A stretch of 64,000 bases of DNA from Planktothricoides raciborskii GIHE-MW2 (GTDB lineage Bacteria; Cyanobacteriota; Cyanobacteriia; Cyanobacteriales; Laspinemataceae): assembly GCF_040564635.1 (NCBI RefSeq), contig NZ_CP159837.1, positions 1,243,001-1,307,000 of the forward strand, read 5' to 3'. The position numbers and the translations under genes are program-made. Shown in pieces: positions 45,578 to 54,646 of the stretch. Position 1 is the stretch's first letter, and every line of letters begins with the position of its first letter. The notes below the pieces were generated by a model. It worked only from the letters and a program-made list of their open reading frames with translations, searched no databases and had not been told where the DNA came from.

Positions 45578-46216
45578 GTGAAAATCAAGCAAAAATTCAT
45601 AAACCGTACAATAGCGGGAACTGTCACTATCTTGGCCATATTGGGGAGCATTCCCGAAGTGATTCAAGCAAAAAATGCTTGGTCAAGTTATAGCAATACA
45701 TCAGAAAATATCGGTTTAGATATTCGCCTTAAACAACGAGGCCAAATTCGACCCGAAACAAGTCAGAGAGTTGTTCAAACAAAACGGCAAAATATGGGAG
45801 GAGGGTATAGTGAAGTAGAAGCCACTCTCTATCGCGATGGATCGTTGAGGATTCAAGGTTCCGCGATTGCTACGGAGCGAACACAAGGTGTTCGCGCTAC
45901 AGTTAATGTAGTTGGATATGACAGAAGAGGAAATACATTATTTGTCTCACAACCCTTGGATATACCTACAGCTTGCGGAAAATGGGATCCAAGTTGTTCT
46001 TCACGTGCCAGCGGTCTGAGCAATCAGAACATCTCTCCTGAAATAGCCAAGTATATAAGTCATCTTCACCTAGAGTTTTCTGAGCGTCAAGGTCCTGATA
46101 TTTTTCAAAGAACCACGCAATTGATTCGCCAGACTTGTACCAGCTACAATTATCTGCCTGTTGCCGCTCGGGCTGCTATAGCTTATCAAACCGGCTTTCC
46201 AGGATGTAATTTTTAG
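45578..46216 (+). CDS. Exported hypothetical protein
   Basis: The 212-residue protein has a signal peptide (GTVTILAILGSIPEVIQA, cleavage about residue 31) and a mature beta-rich domain with ATLYRDGSLRIQGSAIATERTQG and four cysteines (CGKWDPSCSS, RQTCTSYNY, FPGCNF) that could form two disulfides. I do not recognise the family. A GTG start is supported by AAGGAG 8 nt upstream. The segment encoding TERTQGVRAT is a small palindrome (GAACAC-AAG-GTGTTC) inserted in frame. It lies downstream of operator/promoter copy A. Confidence 0.8.
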   Translation: MKIKQKFINRTIAGTVTILAILGSIPEVIQAKNAWSSYSNTSENIGLDIRLKQRGQIRPETSQRVVQTKRQNMGGGYSEVEATLYRDGSLRIQGSAIATERTQGVRATVNVVGYDRRGNTLFVSQPLDIPTACGKWDPSCSSRASGLSNQNISPEIAKYISHLHLEFSERQGPDIFQRTTQLIRQTCTSYNYLPVAARAAIAYQTGFPGCNF

Positions 46217-46349
46217 ATAAAACCAAATGTAATAACGTGACAATTATCCTTACCCACTGCCTTCGGATAAGGATATAACGAAAGAGAGATCGCCCCTCAC
46301 AGCTAAATCAATCAAAAGGTCGATCGCCTTTTTTTACCAGGGTTCATTT

Positions 46350-46423
46350 GGTGCGTTACGGCGGCGCAATTGAAGGTTATTTGTGGTTAGAAAAAATTTT
46401 CGCGCCGCCTAACACACCCTACC
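46350..46423. repeat. 74-bp dispersed repeat, copy 1
   Basis: Begins GGTGCGTTAC-GGCGGCGC and ends CGCGCCGCCTAACACACCCT-ACC. The GCGGCGC...GCGCCGC arms and GGTGCGTTA...TAACACACC ends make it a long imperfect palindrome. A copy of the same length is at 57677-57750. No gene lies in 46217-46515. Confidence 0.85.
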
Positions 46424-46515
46424 AATGATGGGCGATCGCATCTTCGGATTTCTTATATTATAATTGTCCATGAGCGCAACTCACAATACTCACAATATCA
46501 TAAATTAACCAAAAG

Positions 46516-47616
46516 ATGAAATTAACTAAAGGTTTGAGACTATTTTACCAAATTAGTATTGCCTCTATCCTCATATTGTCTACCTCTTCTTGCTTTGATT
46601 TAGGAAAGGTAGACAATACCTTAGCTGAGTTCGATCGAGCCATTAATCGCTTAGAGAACGAATCGGCCAATTGGCGTCAGGTGGTTAAAGACTTGGAAAG
46701 TTCAACTAAAGAAACTATTAGCTATGAATTAGAAAACTTTGCTGAAACTACCATAAATACTGCGGGAGCAGAAATGCGATGTAATGCTACTTTTGTCAAT
46801 GACTATGTTGGCTATGAACTTCAGAAAAAAATTCTCAAAAAAAGAAACGAGTTAGCCCAAAAAATTGGAGCATCTCCCCGAACCATACCCGCCCCCCTAC
46901 CTGTGATTTGTAATGATCCAAAACAAATAATCTTAAAAGGAAACCAACCCCAAACTTCATCGGTTGAGTTATATGGCTATTACCTGAATCCTAACGAGTT
47001 TCAAATTATTGCAGAGTTGAATGAACAAGCAGCCCGAAAAGCTAAGATAGAAAATCCTAGTTCTCCTAGAGTTATCAAGAAAAGGTTAGCTGGGGGTCAA
47101 TTTAAGGTGTCTCTAAATTTAGGAGAGAATGGAATTTCCGGTGATTTACTCCAAATAATCGATCGCATTATTCTGAAAAGCCAGAATCAGGAAATATATA
47201 TCCTTCATGTAATTCATACCCGTGCAGAACGCACCAAAGCAAAAGTTACAGTAAATTTCAAATCCGTTTATCTTGAGGATGATGCCGATCCGGCTGGGTC
47301 AGCGGAAGTGGATTTCACTTTTCGGGTCAACGGTCAGACAAAAACTTGGCGAAACTCTAATGCCAATAGCGGGAGGACTTATTCAGTTAATAAACAATTT
47401 CAGGTAACTTTATCCAAAGAAGAAAATCTGAGTATTTATGTCAATGGTGTGGATGAAGATGGCGGGTGGATGGACGAAGACGATCCATTAGGACAAGTTA
47501 CAGAAACTTTTTCCGCTAGTAGAAACTGGGGATTGGGGAGTCACAATCTGAGAAGTAATTGCCCCGATGGATGTTATTACGTTAACTTTGATGTAAATGT
47601 TGACTGGATTGATTGA
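46516..47616 (+). CDS. Putative lipoprotein, unknown family
   Basis: The 366-residue protein begins with a lipoprotein signal (IASILILSTSSC; lipobox cysteine at residue 26). A helical segment follows (TLAEFDRAINRLENESANWRQVVKD), then a central region with two cysteines (AEMRCNATF, VICNDPK). The C-terminal beta domain has acidic loops (YLEDDADPAGSAEVDF, VDEDGGWMDEDDPLGQV) that look suited to calcium binding. I do not recognise a family. It follows the exported protein at 45578 on the same strand, separated by a 74-bp repeat. Likely anchored in the outer or inner membrane facing the periplasm. Confidence 0.8.
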   Translation: MKLTKGLRLFYQISIASILILSTSSCFDLGKVDNTLAEFDRAINRLENESANWRQVVKDLESSTKETISYELENFAETTINTAGAEMRCNATFVNDYVGYELQKKILKKRNELAQKIGASPRTIPAPLPVICNDPKQIILKGNQPQTSSVELYGYYLNPNEFQIIAELNEQAARKAKIENPSSPRVIKKRLAGGQFKVSLNLGENGISGDLLQIIDRIILKSQNQEIYILHVIHTRAERTKAKVTVNFKSVYLEDDADPAGSAEVDFTFRVNGQTKTWRNSNANSGRTYSVNKQFQVTLSKEENLSIYVNGVDEDGGWMDEDDPLGQVTETFSASRNWGLGSHNLRSNCPDGCYYVNFDVNVDWID

Positions 47617-47679
47617 ACGGAGGAGCGATCGCTTTTTTGTGGGGGCGATCGCTTTTCTTAGGGAGACAGAAACCGGGGC

Positions 47680-47743
47680 AGAAACCGGGTTTCTATAGAA
47701 ATCTCGGCCTGGATACCAAAATTATCGGAGAAACCCGGTTTCT
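47680..47743. repeat. AGAAACCGGGTTTCT repeat pair
   Basis: AGAAACCGGGTTTCT (47680-47694) and AGAAACCCGGTTTCT (47729-47743) are each palindromic and flank AGAAATCTCGGCC-type sequence. Further copies lie at 48597-48656, 57782-57846, 58215-58300 and 58990-59085, making this the commonest dispersed repeat of the window. This one and the 48597 copy bound the duplicated DUF2887 genes. Confidence 0.85.
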
Positions 47744-47757
47744 GTTTCTCTCACTGG

Positions 47758-48552
47758 TTAAGATCCAGTATTTTCCGCTGATTTATCAGCAACCTGCTGC
47801 ACCAATTTTATATCCAAATTTAACGCCTGGGCAACTTGTTCTACACTTAAACCCACTGCCAATAAACTAGGCACAGATTCCAGTTTACCCTCTTCTTTAC
47901 CTTCTTCTTTCCCTTGTTGGTAAACTCTTGTTTGTTTTAAATCACTTAAGCTAAACATTGCTTGGATTTCCTCCTTGGTTAATTCAGTAAATTTATAAAT
48001 CAACACCGTTTCTACTAATTCTACAACTTTTGCCTTCAACCCTGGATCACTCAGTTGGTTCGCTTGCTGCATAGCTTGGGCGGTCAGGGGTTTGGCTGTC
48101 TCTTTATCTCCCACCACCAACTGCACAATACTCAGTCCCAGGGAGGGAGAATCTGACAGGGTAAGTTCATCCAAATAGACAAGTTTCAATTGCTGACTCA
48201 TCAGCAAACCCCGATATTGAACCGGCACTTCTGGGGCTATTCTCTTAGAGACAAATACCGCGATCGCACACCAATCTTGAGTGGGTTGATATTGACCCAG
48301 ATACACAAATATTTCCGTAAAAAAGCGCCAGTAAAAGTCGGATTTTTCCTGAAACTGCACTTCCACGAAATAAATGGGTAAATCCGCATCTGCCGCTGGC
48401 AAAAATATGCCATCAAACCGGCGAGCCAGTTCTTTAATTTCCCTAGAGGAGAATTCATAGCTGTTGGCGGATTTTGGGTCAGCCCCAATCAGTTCAAATA
48501 CCAGACTAGGAAATGTCTGAAATAATTGATAAAATATCGTATCAGTTCTCAT
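47758..48552 (-). CDS. DUF2887/Rpn-like putative nuclease, duplicate 1
   Basis: The 264-residue protein starts MRTDTIFYQLFQTFPSLVFE and has the PD-(D/E)XK-like core RRFDGIFLPAADADLPIYFV followed by EVQFQ, typical of the DUF2887 family (Rpn/transposase_31 superfamily). A C-terminal part holds the charged repeat QQGKEEGKEEGKLE. Such proteins are recombination-promoting nucleases or defence-related; the cellular role is unknown. It is the downstream member of a tandem duplication about 961 bp in unit length. The two copies differ mainly in the repeat and at a few residues near both ends. Confidence 0.88.
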   Translation of the reverse strand: MRTDTIFYQLFQTFPSLVFELIGADPKSANSYEFSSREIKELARRFDGIFLPAADADLPIYFVEVQFQEKSDFYWRFFTEIFVYLGQYQPTQDWCAIAVFVSKRIAPEVPVQYRGLLMSQQLKLVYLDELTLSDSPSLGLSIVQLVVGDKETAKPLTAQAMQQANQLSDPGLKAKVVELVETVLIYKFTELTKEEIQAMFSLSDLKQTRVYQQGKEEGKEEGKLESVPSLLAVGLSVEQVAQALNLDIKLVQQVADKSAENTGS

Positions 48553-48670
48553 TGATTAATTTGAGTAATTCCTGATTTAAATTATACCATAATCACAGAA
48601 ACCGGGTTTATATAGATATATCGGGCTAGAACCCAAAACGCCGCAACCCGGTTTCTGTTTCTCTCACTGG

Positions 48671-49513
48671 TTAAGATTTAGGATTTTCCGCTGATTTAGA
48701 GGCAACCTGCTGCACCAATTGTATATCCAAATTTAACGCCTGGGCAACTTGTTCTACACTTAAACCCACTGCCAATAAACTAGGCACCGATTCCAGTTTA
48801 CCTTCCAGTTTACCTTCCAGTTTACCTTCCAGTTTACCTTCTTGTTTACCTTCTTGTTTACCTTCTTCTTTCCCTTGTTGGTAAACTCTTGTTTGTTTTA
48901 AATCACTTAAGCTAAACATTGCTTGGATTTCCTCCTTGGTTAATTCAGTAAATTTATAAATCAACACCGTTTCTACTAATTCTACAACTTTTGCCTTCAA
49001 CCCTGGATCACTCAGTTGGTTCGCTTGCTGCATAGCTTGGGCGGTCAGGGGTTTGGCTGTCTCTTTATCTCCCACCACCAACTGCACAATACTCAGTCCC
49101 AGGGAGGGAGAATCTGACAGGGTAAGTTCATCCAAATAGACAAGTTTCAATTGCTGACTCATCAGCAAACCCCGATATTGAACCGGCACTTCTGGGGCTA
49201 TTCTCTTAGAGACAAATACCGCGATCGCACACCAATCTTGAGTGGGTTGATATTGACCCAGATACACAAATATTTCCGTAAAAAAGCGCCAGTAAAAGTC
49301 AGATTTTTCCTGAAACTGCACTTCCACGAAATAAATGGGTAAATCCGCATCTGCCGCTGGCAAAAATATGCCATCAAACCGGCGAGCCAGTTCTTTAATT
49401 TCCCTAGAGGAGAATTCATAGTTACTGGCGGATTTTGGGTCAGCCCCAATCAGTTCAAATACCAGACTAGGAAATGTCTGAAATAATTGATAAAATATCG
49501 TATCAGTTCTCAT
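48671..49513 (-). CDS. DUF2887/Rpn-like putative nuclease, duplicate 2
   Basis: Nearly identical to the neighbouring copy but 280 residues long. The difference comes from an expanded four-residue repeat (GKQE, GKLE units; seven copies against three) encoded by 12-bp direct repeats at about 48796-48875. Other changes are NS to SN near residue 30 and a variant C-terminus. Upstream sequence (TGATTAATTTGAGTAATTCC) is also duplicated, so both copies may share one promoter design. Recent duplication with replication slippage in the repeat is the simplest history. Confidence 0.88.
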   Translation of the reverse strand: MRTDTIFYQLFQTFPSLVFELIGADPKSASNYEFSSREIKELARRFDGIFLPAADADLPIYFVEVQFQEKSDFYWRFFTEIFVYLGQYQPTQDWCAIAVFVSKRIAPEVPVQYRGLLMSQQLKLVYLDELTLSDSPSLGLSIVQLVVGDKETAKPLTAQAMQQANQLSDPGLKAKVVELVETVLIYKFTELTKEEIQAMFSLSDLKQTRVYQQGKEEGKQEGKQEGKLEGKLEGKLEGKLESVPSLLAVGLSVEQVAQALNLDIQLVQQVASKSAENPKS

Positions 49514-49617
49514 TGATTAATTTGAGTAATTCCTGATTTAAATTATACCATTTGTTTCGGCGGGCGGTAATTTCTATTCCAGAAAGCTTTCTTGGGGCAA
49601 AATACCTCCTGTGCCTT

Positions 49618-49670
49618 CTCGGTGACTCTGTGGTAAAAATGAACCAAAAATGAACCACAGAGTCACCGAG
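49618..49670. repeat. CTCGGTGACTCTGTGGT inverted repeat
   Basis: Perfect 17-bp arms (49618-49634 and 49654-49670) with a 19-nt loop that contains GAACCAAAAATGAACC. Related to the CACAGAG palindrome beside ftsH. Confidence 0.85.
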
Positions 49671-49725
49671 GTTACAGAAAGTGCTTAAATGTCATTTTTA
49701 ACAAATCTTTACAAAACTTTTAGCT

Positions 49726-50009
49726 GCGACATTTTGCGACATTTTGCGACATTTTGCGACATGGGGTAATATGTCGCAAAAATTTTTTGCTGAGAGATAA
49801 GTCAGGGAAAGCATTGGTTGAAACCTTTGCCATACAAAGGGTGTATAGGTATCATAAGTGTAAATCTGGAAAAAATTTGCGCCTTTTTTTTTGCTAAATG
49901 TGAGGCAAAAATTTGCCGGATTTGTTGATTTTTTTAAAAAATAATGTCGAATGTCGAATAATGTCGCAGATTATGGCTATTGACAACTTAGATTTAACTT
50001 GTTTAACAT
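49726..50009 (+). promoter_or_regulatory. ATGTCGC operator arrays with sigma70 promoter, copy B
   Basis: Four GCGACAT sites at exact 10-bp steps (49726, 49736, 49746, 49756) face one ATGTCGC at 49771. A second cluster has ATGTCGA at 49944 and 49951 and ATGTCGC at 49961. The last ends 12 nt before TTGACA (49980-49985); 17 nt later comes TTAACAT (50003-50009). The layout is that of copy A at 45025-45307. It reads toward the kinase gene at 50483. The spacer 49552-50482 otherwise holds repeats and one doubtful minus-strand frame (50085-50357). Confidence 0.75.
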
Positions 50010-50317
50010 TGAAGGTAATCAAATTAAATTTTAATCCTGAGTGACTTTAAACGTGGCATACTCAAAGGATTTGCCCTGAAATACTTACTGGCAGCATCTC
50101 CCAATGCTTATCTTCACAATATCCGTAATTATACGGAGGTTTATATCTTCGGTTTCACGGTTGATTAGTTGACAAACAACAAGAAATATTCCCGGATGTT
50201 TCTCTAATGTTTGGTGACAATCTATACAGATTATTGTTGCTGTAAATCCAATGATAAGCAGCGACCAAAAGTACCACAAGCAAAAGTAGCCATTGGTGGG
50301 AAGACCCGCGCATTTCG

Positions 50318-50453
50318 GGATTAGATTTTGGCTTTTAACCAGAAATATTTGCCGCAATGCTTCGCCCCTACTGAATTGTTAGGGCGAAGCATTGCGGGAT
50401 TAAATTTTGGCTTTTAACCAGAAATATTTGCCGCAATGCTTCGCCCCTACTGA
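50318..50453. repeat. GCAATGCTTCGCCCCTACTG direct and inverted repeat
   Basis: A unit of about 57 bp (GATTAGATTTTGGCTTTTAA ... GCAATGCTTCGCCCCTACTG) occurs twice, at about 50318-50375 and 50397-50453. Between the copies lies AGGGCGAAGCATTGC, complementary to the unit's end, so the block can fold into either of two hairpins. It lies directly upstream of the kinase gene. Confidence 0.85.
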
Positions 50454-50482
50454 ATCTTTAATTTTTTACTCTAATTCCGAAC

Positions 50483-51994
50483 ATGATTGACCAACTGCTT
50501 GACCAACGTTATAAAGTTTTGCAAATTCTCGGCGCCGGTGGTTTTGGCCGCACTTATATTGCCCAAGATATGAAACAACCCAGTAAGCCGAAATGCGTGA
50601 TTAAACAACTTCTCCCCCAGGGAGTTGATGACCCTACTTTGTCCGATGCTTCGCGGGAAAATCGTTGGGGCTTGGCGCATAAATTTTTCGAAAAAGAAGC
50701 GGAAATTTTGGAAGTTCTGGGCAACCATGACCAGGTTCCCCGGTTACTGGCTTATTTTGAAGAAAACCAAGAATTCTACTTGGTGCAAGAGTTTATTGAT
50801 GGCCTCACTTTGGGGTCTGAACTAATTCAAGGTCAACCTTGGTCGGAAAAACAAGTAATTGCTTTGCTGAAAAATGTTTTAACGGTTTTGGAGTTTGTCC
50901 ACGGCAATAATGTGATTCACCGAGATATTAAACCGGATAATATTATTCGCCGCAAACTCGATAATAAATTAGTGTTGGTGGACTTTGGCGCGGTCAAGCA
51001 AGTGCGCGGTCAAATGGTGACAAATTCTGGGGCATTTGGTTGGACGGTTTGTATTGGTACTGAAGGATATCGCCCCCCAGAACAAGCGGCAGGGCGTCCC
51101 CGTTTGAATAGCGATCTTTATGCTTTGGGGATGATTGCGATTCAAGCATTAACGGGAATCAATGCTTTCGATCTGCGCTTGAATTATAGCGATTCAAATA
51201 CCGATGAAATTCAATGGCAAGATAAAGTAACCAATGTTAGCCCGGGATTAATTGAGTTTTTAACCAAGATGTTGCGTCAAAACTGGCGCGATCGCTACGA
51301 AAGTGCCACCGCAGCCTTACAAGCACTGGAGTCTCTAACCGCGAGTCTCCCTGGAAATAACTATCAGCCCACCGTGGTTCCCACCGCAGTTGCTACTCAG
51401 TTGCCCGTGACCACCCATCGACCCGCACCTGTTGCAGGTACGGAAGTGGCACCCGCAGCACAGCCTACACCAAAACCTACACCACAACCCACACCACAAA
51501 CCACACCACAAACCACACTAGCAAGCACACCAGCAACTACAGTATCTAAGACTGCTTCTAAGAATGCTTCAAAACCACTGCCCCTCAAGCCGATCGGTTT
51601 AGCAGTTGCCGGAATTTTGGCATTAGCTTTGGTGGGCGGTGGTGTGCGATCGCTCATGGGTTCTTCAGGAGATTCTAAGCTTGCGGTTTCTAATTCTCCG
51701 ACTAACTCGGAGGTTCAGTCTGACGATGAATTAATCAGTTCGGGCGATCGCATTTTAATCCCCAACGAAGGCGTAGATAACAAAGAATTCGAGGAATTAA
51801 AAAAAGCTGGAGTGGACGCAATGGCGGCTAAAGACTATGCCAAAGCTAAAGAAAACTTTCAGCAAGCTCTTGGGATTAAGAAAAATGCCCCGGAAACTCT
51901 CATTTATCTGAATAATGCCAAGATTGGTGATGCTAAATCCTACAGGCTGCTGTTGTGCCGATTAAAGATGGTAAAGAGCCAGGGCGATCGCTAG
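50483..51994 (+). pseudogene. Ser/Thr kinase with TM and TPR, 5' part of a frameshifted receptor
   Basis: The first 280 residues are a complete PknB-type kinase: GAGGFG glycine loop (17-22), Lys41, HRDIKPDN (146-153), DFG (167-169). A Pro/Thr-rich spacer follows (residues 300-360), a membrane span (PIGLAVAGILALALVGGGVRSL), and a TPR-like unit (GVDAMAAKDYAKAKENFQQALGI). After DAKSY the frame slips into nonsense (RLLLCRLKM). The other frame continues AAVVPIKDGKEPG at the same spot, so one base was lost at about 51943. The kinase may still be made but without its sensor. Confidence 0.8.
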
Positions 51995-53064
51995 AAATGT
52001 TGCGGGGATTTGCCCAAGCCCAAGAAGAAGTGAATAAAAACGGGGGCATTAATGGCGTACCGCTAAAACTGACGATCGTCAACGACTACGATGACAAAGA
52101 TAAAGCCAAAATGCTGGCAGAAAAACTGGTCAAGGATTCTAACATTCTGGGGATCATGGGACACCATATCGGTTCGGTTAGTGAAGCGGTGGCGCCGATT
52201 TATCAACGAGAAAAATTAGTGTTAATTACCCCAATCAGTGTGAATGATGAAATCACCAATGACAAAACCCCCTATTTGTTCCGAACCAATCGAGCCAATA
52301 TTGAAAAAGGGTCTAATGAATTAGTTCATTACATGGTGAACAATTGGCAGAGGCAAAAAGTAGCGATCTTTTCTAATGGAAAATTGGATTACATTAAAAA
52401 AATGAAAACTTCTTTTGAGGATGAATTGTTTAATAAAGGGGAGGTCGTTGGTGAGTTCGATTTATCCCTAGATGGTTTTAATGCCTATCAAAGCCTGAAA
52501 ACCGCTAAAGAAAAAGGGGCAGAGGTAATTCTATTATTACCCAGCCTCGGAGATTTAAATAAAACCTGGGAACTCTTACGGGTAAAAAATGAATATCCTA
52601 ACGAATTTGGTGACTTAAAAGTTTTAGGAGATATTGTCACTTTATATCGCCTGGAAACCTTAAAAAATGGACGCGATACCGAAGGTATGGTATTGGCAGT
52701 TTCCTGGCAATTCAATCCAGAAGCTGGGGGTTTTTCTCAGGATGCTGATACACTTTGGGGAGGGGGCGTTAACTGGGTTACAGCTATGTCTTATGATGCC
52801 GGTAAAGCATTTATTGCGGCGATGGAAAAAAGTGAGAATCCCACTCGTGAAAATATTCAACAGGAACTCAGTAATGACAGTTTTGTCACCGAGGGAGCTT
52901 CTGGACCAATCAAGTTTAAAGAGAATGATGTGACACCTCCTTCTTTACATATGGTCACTGTTAAGAAGCAAGCTTCGGTGGAAGAAAGTATTTCTAAAAC
53001 AGGCTATGATTTTGTTCCAGCTAAATCAGCATCAGCGCAGGAAGCAGAAGTTCCCAATTATTAA
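51955..53064 (+). pseudogene. Periplasmic ligand-binding domain, 3' part of the frameshifted receptor
   Basis: The 369-residue frame is a type I periplasmic binding domain of the branched-chain amino acid (LIVBP/Peripla_BP_6) type: VPIKDGKEPGRSLEMLRGFA, AQEEVNKNGGINGVPLKL, MGHHIGSVSEAVAPIYQREK, FEDELFNKGEVVGEFD, and GASGPIKFKENDV near the end. It has no signal peptide and no ribosome binding site. It is really the ectodomain of the upstream kinase, and the whole was one protein of about 860 residues: cytoplasmic kinase, TM, TPR, periplasmic ligand-binding domain. Confidence 0.8.
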
Positions 53065-53079
53065 AGCCCTCGTTTCTAG

Positions 53080-53215
53080 CAGTAGTTTTATTGTAGTTTT
53101 ATTGTAGTTTTATTGTAGTTTTATTGTAGGTTCGGTTGAGGAACGAAACCCAACCTACGAAGGCTAATCGTGGCAGGGTTGGGTTTCATGCTTCAACCCA
53201 ACCTACGAAAGCTGG
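53080..53215. repeat. Tandem 11-mer and AACCCAACCTACGA repeats
   Basis: Four near-exact copies of TAGTTTTATTG (about 53084-53126) lead into GTAGGTTCGGTTGAGGAACG, AACCCAACCTACGAAGG, and a second AACCCAACCTACGAAAG. The latter belongs to the family seen at 37460-37640. The block fills the gap between receptor and MFS genes. Confidence 0.8.
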
Positions 53216-53260
53216 GAACGAGGAAAATGACCGATTCCGCTCAAAAATCAACTGGGGATA

Positions 53261-53809
53261 ATGTCGATGAATCTGGTATTAAGCTCTAAAAATTGCCGCC
53301 TGTTTTTTACCGGACAAGGCATTTCCCTGGTTGGACAGTGGATGACAAAAGTGGCTGCCGGTTGGTTGGTGTATCAGCTAACTCACTCTGCTTTTTTACT
53401 AGGTTTGGTGGCATTCACTGATGATATTGCTAGTTTACTTGTAGCCCCTTTTACGGGAGTGTTACTCGACCAATGGAACCGGCAACGGGTTTTAATTCTG
53501 ACTCAGACTTTTGCGATGGTTCAGACTTTGGCCGTAGGGGTTTTCTGTTTGACAGGTCATATCGATATTTACGGGATGATTGCCCTGAGTTTGTGCCAAG
53601 GTTGTATTAAGGCTTTTGATCTGCCTGCCCGACAATTTTTTATTGCCGAAATTGTCGATAAAAAAACGGAAATTGGGGAGGCGATCGCGCTTAATTCGTT
53701 AATGATTAGTCTCGGTCGGTTACTCGGCCCTGCTTTAGGGGATGGGCGATCGTTAATTTGGGGATTGGCTTGTGTTTTTTGTTCGATGGATTTACTTATA
53801 TGTTTGTGA
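53261..53809 (+). pseudogene. MFS transporter, N-terminal part (frameshifted)
   Basis: The frame covers TM1-TM5 of an MFS exporter of the EntS/MFS_3 type (NCRLFFTGQGISLVGQWMT, GVLLDQWNRQRVLI, CIKAFDLPARQFFIAEI, LGRLLGPAL). After GPAL it turns to nonsense (GDGRSLIWG). The other frame gives GWAIVNLGIGLCFLFDGFTY at the same place, so a single base is missing around 53740. An ATG at 53227 in another phase has GAGG nearby, so the N-terminus itself is not fully certain. The substrate is unknown. Confidence 0.8.
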
Positions 53810-54498
53810 TTGCCGCCTTATTAATGATTAAAATATCTCCCGCTAAAAATACCCGTTCAACCCAAGTCGATCGCCCTTGGAAAAAATTGCAACAAGGATT
53901 CGCATATATAGTAAAATTTCCCGATATAGGCTTCATTCTCCTGTTACTAGGCTTAGTGAGTTTTATGGCCATGCCTTATACTTCTTTAACGCCCATATTT
54001 GCCAAAGAAATTTTGCAAGGCAATGCCGAAACTCTGGGTTTTATGCTATCCTTTGCTGGACTAGGTTCTTTAATCGGCAGCCTATATTTGCTGTTCAAAA
54101 TTAAAATCTTCGGTTTAGAAAAAATTATTCCTCTATCCACCGGATTAGCTGGCATCAGTCTGATGGTATTTTCTCAATCAGAAAATGTTATAATATCCTT
54201 TATATCCTTGTACTTAGTCGGATTTGCCTTAAGTTTACAAGTTGCATCGAGCAATACCATATTACAAATTCTGTCACCCGATGATAAACGAGGCCGAATT
54301 ATGAGTTTATTTGCCATTGCTTTTGTCGGCATGACCCCATTAGGAAATTTAATGAGTGGCTTTATGGCCGATCGCCTCGGTGTGGTGACAACTTTAACCA
54401 TCAATGGTCTGATTTGTTTGATTGCCGCTGGCATATTTTCCCAGCAAATTCAACCGCTCCAGCGTTCTTTAAAACGTTTGGTAAATTGTGAACCTTAA
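53758..54498 (+). pseudogene. MFS transporter, C-terminal part (frameshifted)
   Basis: This frame holds TM6-TM12 (FVIAALLMIKISPAK, IGFILLLLGLVSFMAMPYTS, LGFMLSFAGLGSLIGSLYLL, IISFISLYLVGFALSLQVAS) and the conserved SPDDKRGRIMSL loop. It starts inside the preceding fragment with no ribosome binding site. Both halves have sound amino-acid patterns right up to the slip, which points to a recent mutation or a sequencing error rather than old decay. Confidence 0.8.
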
Positions 54499-54646
54499 CC
54501 TTTAACCTAACCTTTATAAGCTTAAGTAAACTCTAACCACATAAACCCTGAAATAAAATTAATTATTAACCATGTTTACTGCAACAGAAAATTAACCCCA
54601 AGCGGCATCAAGCAAAACAGAAAAACTGATCCAGTCTCTCCAAGAA

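Noticed and set aside
45025-50009. ATGTCGC arrays as ends of a Tn7/CAST-like transposon
   Set aside because: TGTCG repeats recall such ends, but both copies have the same orientation and inner layout, each is followed by a full sigma70 promoter at fixed distance, and no transposase, TnsC or Cas12k gene lies between them.
50085-50357. 90-aa minus-strand frame with one hydrophobic segment
   Set aside because: Its start lies inside a dispersed GCAATGCTTCGCCCC repeat, it has no ribosome binding site, and it opposes the kinase transcript. Some protein-like character remains, so it is not fully excluded.
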